Below the pieces are notes generated by a model. The model worked only from the letters and a program-made list of their open reading frames with translations. It was not told where the DNA came from and did not search any database. Positions 61,844 to 64,000 of a stretch of DNA of 64,000 nucleotides are shown here, piece by piece. The stretch is from Sphaerochaeta associata. GTDB taxonomy: Bacteria; Spirochaetota; Spirochaetia; Sphaerochaetales; Sphaerochaetaceae. The stretch's first letter is position 1; each line of letters begins with the position of its first letter. A program made the position numbers and the translations under genes. The stretch covers positions 2,666,001 to 2,730,000 of the forward strand of contig NZ_CP094929.1 in the NCBI RefSeq assembly GCF_022869165.1, read 5' to 3'.

Positions 61844-63084
61844 TTCGAAGCACCAACCTCGACAATCTTGATGATCAGGCGGCAGGCATCCTCCATGGCC
61901 GGAAGGGCAGCCCATTCAAAACGGGAGTGCAGGTTGTGTCCGCCGGTGAATATGTTCGGACAGGGGATGTTGCGTTCATTCGCCATGCGGGCCCCGTCCG
62001 TACCACCGCGAATCAGCGCACTCTGAAGTTCCATGCCAAGCTGACGGCCTGCTTCATACAGGTTCTCCATGGCAAATGGTTTGGCAGCAGCAACCAAGGC
62101 CATGTTGTAGTAGATGTGCTTGGCATCGACGCTCACCTTCCCGTTCGGATAGAGCGCCTCTGTGGCGACGGCAAGACTCTTCAGAGCCTCGATTCTGCGA
62201 TTGAGGATGTCCAGATCGAAATCCCTGAGATAGATGGTAAGGTCCACTTCGGTGCTGGTTCCGCTGATGTTCTGGGCGCAATAGTAGCCGTAGCGACCGT
62301 CGGTTGCCTCCGGACTCTCGGCCTGGGGAAGTGCATTGATGAAGAATGAGGCCATGGTCAATGCGTTGACAAGCCTTCCGCGTGCCATGCCCAAGTGATA
62401 ACTGACACCGCTGAAATGAACCTTCACCGTCGCAGCATTGAAGCATTCGCTCTCGATCTCATAGCGTTTTCCACCGTCGATCGTGTAGCAGTAATCGCAG
62501 CTGATCTTATCATAGGGGAAGGTATTCATGCCTGCTCCCGTCTCCTCGTCGCTGGTGAAAATAAACTCAACAACTCCGTGTTTGACCTCGGGATGGGCGA
62601 CCAGGAAGGCAGCCGCACTCATGATTTCGGCGATGCCGGCTTTGTCATCACTGCCCAACAGGGTATTGCCGTCGGTGACGACAATCGTCTCCCCCACATA
62701 CTTGGAAAGCTCGGGATTCTCCCCTGCGATGAGTGTAAATTGCTCATTGAGCACGATATCCTTGCCGTCGTACGCCTCGATGACTCTCGGTTTCACATTG
62801 TTTCCCATTACATCATCGGCGGTGTCGACATGAGCCATGAAGGCTACGGTGGGTACCGTGTGCTCGATATTGGAAGGAAGTCTTGCAATGACCACCCCGT
62901 TTGCATCGACCTGAATGTCGTTGATGCCGAGGGACTTCAGTTCGTCGACGAGCAGATTCAACAAATCCCACTGACCGTCGGTGGAGGGGTGTTTGACGGC
63001 CACAGCCTGGTCGTCGCTCATGGTATCAATGGCTGCATAGCGGAGAAACCGTGACAGGATTTCATTTCGAAGGGTATTGGACAT
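61840..63084 (-). CDS. pepT: Peptidase T (tripeptide aminopeptidase)
   Basis: 414 residues from the ATG giving MSNTLRNEIL. M20-family zinc peptidase: AFMAHVDTADD (first metal His/Asp), LLGSDDKAGIAEIM (bridging Asp) and FTSDEETGAGM (catalytic Glu), with the C-terminal GGTDGARMANE and GGHNLHSRFEW typical of PepT. It removes N-terminal residues of tripeptides in the cytosol. It is the first gene of a set with the barrel and LPP20-like proteins. Confidence 0.96.
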   Translation of the reverse strand: MSNTLRNEILSRFLRYAAIDTMSDDQAVAVKHPSTDGQWDLLNLLVDELKSLGINDIQVDANGVVIARLPSNIEHTVPTVAFMAHVDTADDVMGNNVKPRVIEAYDGKDIVLNEQFTLIAGENPELSKYVGETIVVTDGNTLLGSDDKAGIAEIMSAAAFLVAHPEVKHGVVEFIFTSDEETGAGMNTFPYDKISCDYCYTIDGGKRYEIESECFNAATVKVHFSGVSYHLGMARGRLVNALTMASFFINALPQAESPEATDGRYGYYCAQNISGTSTEVDLTIYLRDFDLDILNRRIEALKSLAVATEALYPNGKVSVDAKHIYYNMALVAAAKPFAMENLYEAGRQLGMELQSALIRGGTDGARMANERNIPCPNIFTGGHNLHSRFEWAALPAMEDACRLIIKIVEVGASK

Positions 63085-63170
63085 GGCGAGGAGCTCCTTC
63101 CTGATGTATAAGATGCACATAGTATTTCACAAACCACAGGCAGGAGCAACCTCAGAATTGCAGAGCTTGT

Positions 63171-64000
63171 TCAGATACCGAAATTGTACTTGGCCAGCAT
63201 CGGCTTCACCATGTCCACCACGTTGTACAGTGCGAACACACAAATGATGATTCCCGTCACTACGGCACCCCGCTTGAGCGTGTTGCCGACTGCAATCACA
63301 CTCGCAGCCAGGGCATAGGAGAGTTCGGGCTCGGTGGTTACACTGGTCAGCCATTCACCGAAAGACTCATCTATGCTGCCGCCGAATTGATAGTACCTCC
63401 AGATGGACATGACAGTACTGGCCACCACCCCGGTGGCAACGGCGATGGCGGTTGCCGCTGAGACTTTCCCCCAGAACATCACCGATGGGATGCATGCATA
63501 GACGACTCCTGCGGTAAAGAGCACCAGCGTCCTGGTGACCAATTTCTGCATGTCCTTCCAGAAGGCTGCACGTTGACTGGGAGCAAGGCCCCGGCTGAGC
63601 ACCTCTGCCTTGTTCAGCATGAGCGTACGGGCGGACTCCAGCTTTTCATCCAACTCCTGCTGTTTCTGTTCATCCAACAAACCATGGGCGAATGCAACAA
63701 CTTCCTCGATATCTGCATCCGAGCCTACGGTGTAACAGAACTCCAGATATCGGCGGCCCTGCTCCTCGGCCAACGTATTGGCCACTATCTCAGCGGAGCT
63801 CACACCCTGCGACGACAGTCCGCGTTGGAGATCCTCCTCCAGATAGGGCCATACAACATCCTTTTGCTGCTCGATCATCTCTGTTACTGCAGGAAACAGC
63901 TGATCATCGCTGATCTTGGCCTTACTCTGTACCTCCCAGCCCATAGAACATCCGCTGAGAGGCAATACAAGCAGGATCACCACCACCCAATTGCCTACGA
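63171..64000 (-). CDS. Lipoprotein with C-terminal membrane segments, 5' end outside window
   Basis: About 276 residues are visible, and the frame is open to the right edge, so the start may lie beyond it; a GTG at 63986 is the alternative. The start region VVILLVLPLSGC is a lipobox. The body has charged helices (QQELDEKLESARTLML) and then two or three hydrophobic segments (LFTAGVVYACIPSVMFWG, GAVVTGIIICVFALYNVV). I do not recognise the family. Confidence 0.6.
   Translation of the reverse strand, partial: VGNWVVVILLVLPLSGCSMGWEVQSKAKISDDQLFPAVTEMIEQQKDVVWPYLEEDLQRGLSSQGVSSAEIVANTLAEEQGRRYLEFCYTVGSDADIEEVVAFAHGLLDEQKQQELDEKLESARTLMLNKAEVLSRGLAPSQRAAFWKDMQKLVTRTLVLFTAGVVYACIPSVMFWGKVSAATAIAVATGVVASTVMSIWRYYQFGGSIDESFGEWLTSVTTEPELSYALAASVIAVGNTLKRGAVVTGIIICVFALYNVVDMVKPMLAKYNFGI

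Overview
The window looks like a chromosomal segment of a free-living, fermentative spirochaete, most plausibly Sphaerochaeta or a close relative. This rests on the spirochaetal EF-G1-type elongation factor (P-loop IDSGKTT), spirochaete-style lipoproteins and beta-barrel proteins, tight gene packing, GC content that looks a little above 50%, and a heavy load of sugar catabolism with no motility genes. Species is inferred from gene content and recall only. I saw no tRNA, rRNA, CRISPR array, insertion sequence or phage gene.

Layout. 1-3743: addA (partial) and addB-type recombination nuclease, leftward. 3787-7312: CPBP protease, Wzi-like outer-membrane protein, unknown membrane protein. 7394-9117: enolase and a broken RelE/ParE toxin gene. 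9139-14442: a UPF0158-acetyltransferase fusion, nagB, and a hexuronate set uxuA / GntR regulator / uxuB. 14470-18123: YitT, LrgAB, nitroreductase, membrane-anchored nuclease. 18117-30859: a catabolic island for sulfoquinovose (see below). 30935-38737: P-loop ATPase, EF-G, HIT protein, coiled-coil lipoprotein, HdeD-like protein, nucleotidase, FKBP lipoprotein. 38901-45422: a leftward chain def-fmt-patatin/beta-barrel-radical SAM-VanZ-two-subunit fumarase. 45612-46064: a lipoprotein gene interrupted by an in-frame TAG. 46068-52719: a leftward chain glpK-cdaA-cdaR-acpS-truA-UDG-priA. 52840-54942: a three-gene module of DRTGG protein, HATPase and [FeFe]-hydrogenase-like iron-sulfur protein. 54905-64000: M16 protease, nfo, glycerophosphodiesterase, LPP20-like lipoprotein, barrel protein, pepT, and a partial lipoprotein.

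The most exciting content is 18117-30859. It holds an apparently complete sulfoglycolytic transketolase (sulfo-TK) pathway: a YihQ-type sulfoquinovosidase with every known sulfonate-binding residue conserved, a carbohydrate ABC transporter, a fucose-isomerase-family aldose/ketose isomerase, a split transketolase, an RpiB homologue that has lost the phosphate-binding residues, an iron-dependent alcohol dehydrogenase (proposed sulfoacetaldehyde reductase), a TauE-type sulfonate exporter, a DUF4867 protein of unknown role, and a ROK regulator. Two identical-geometry palindromes (TTACTT-N5-AAGTAA) sit on the -10 elements of the leftward and rightward promoters and are a strong candidate ROK operator. 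The predicted net route is sulfoquinovosides to sulfoquinovose to sulfofructose to sulfoerythrose/sulfoerythrulose to sulfoacetaldehyde to exported isethionate, with the carbon entering central metabolism as xylulose 5-phosphate. The function assignments are by homology and context; none is shown experimentally here.

Other patterns: several promoters place an (often extended) -10 element only 6-9 bases before the start codon, suggesting leaderless mRNAs, and convergent genes repeatedly overlap at their 3' ends.
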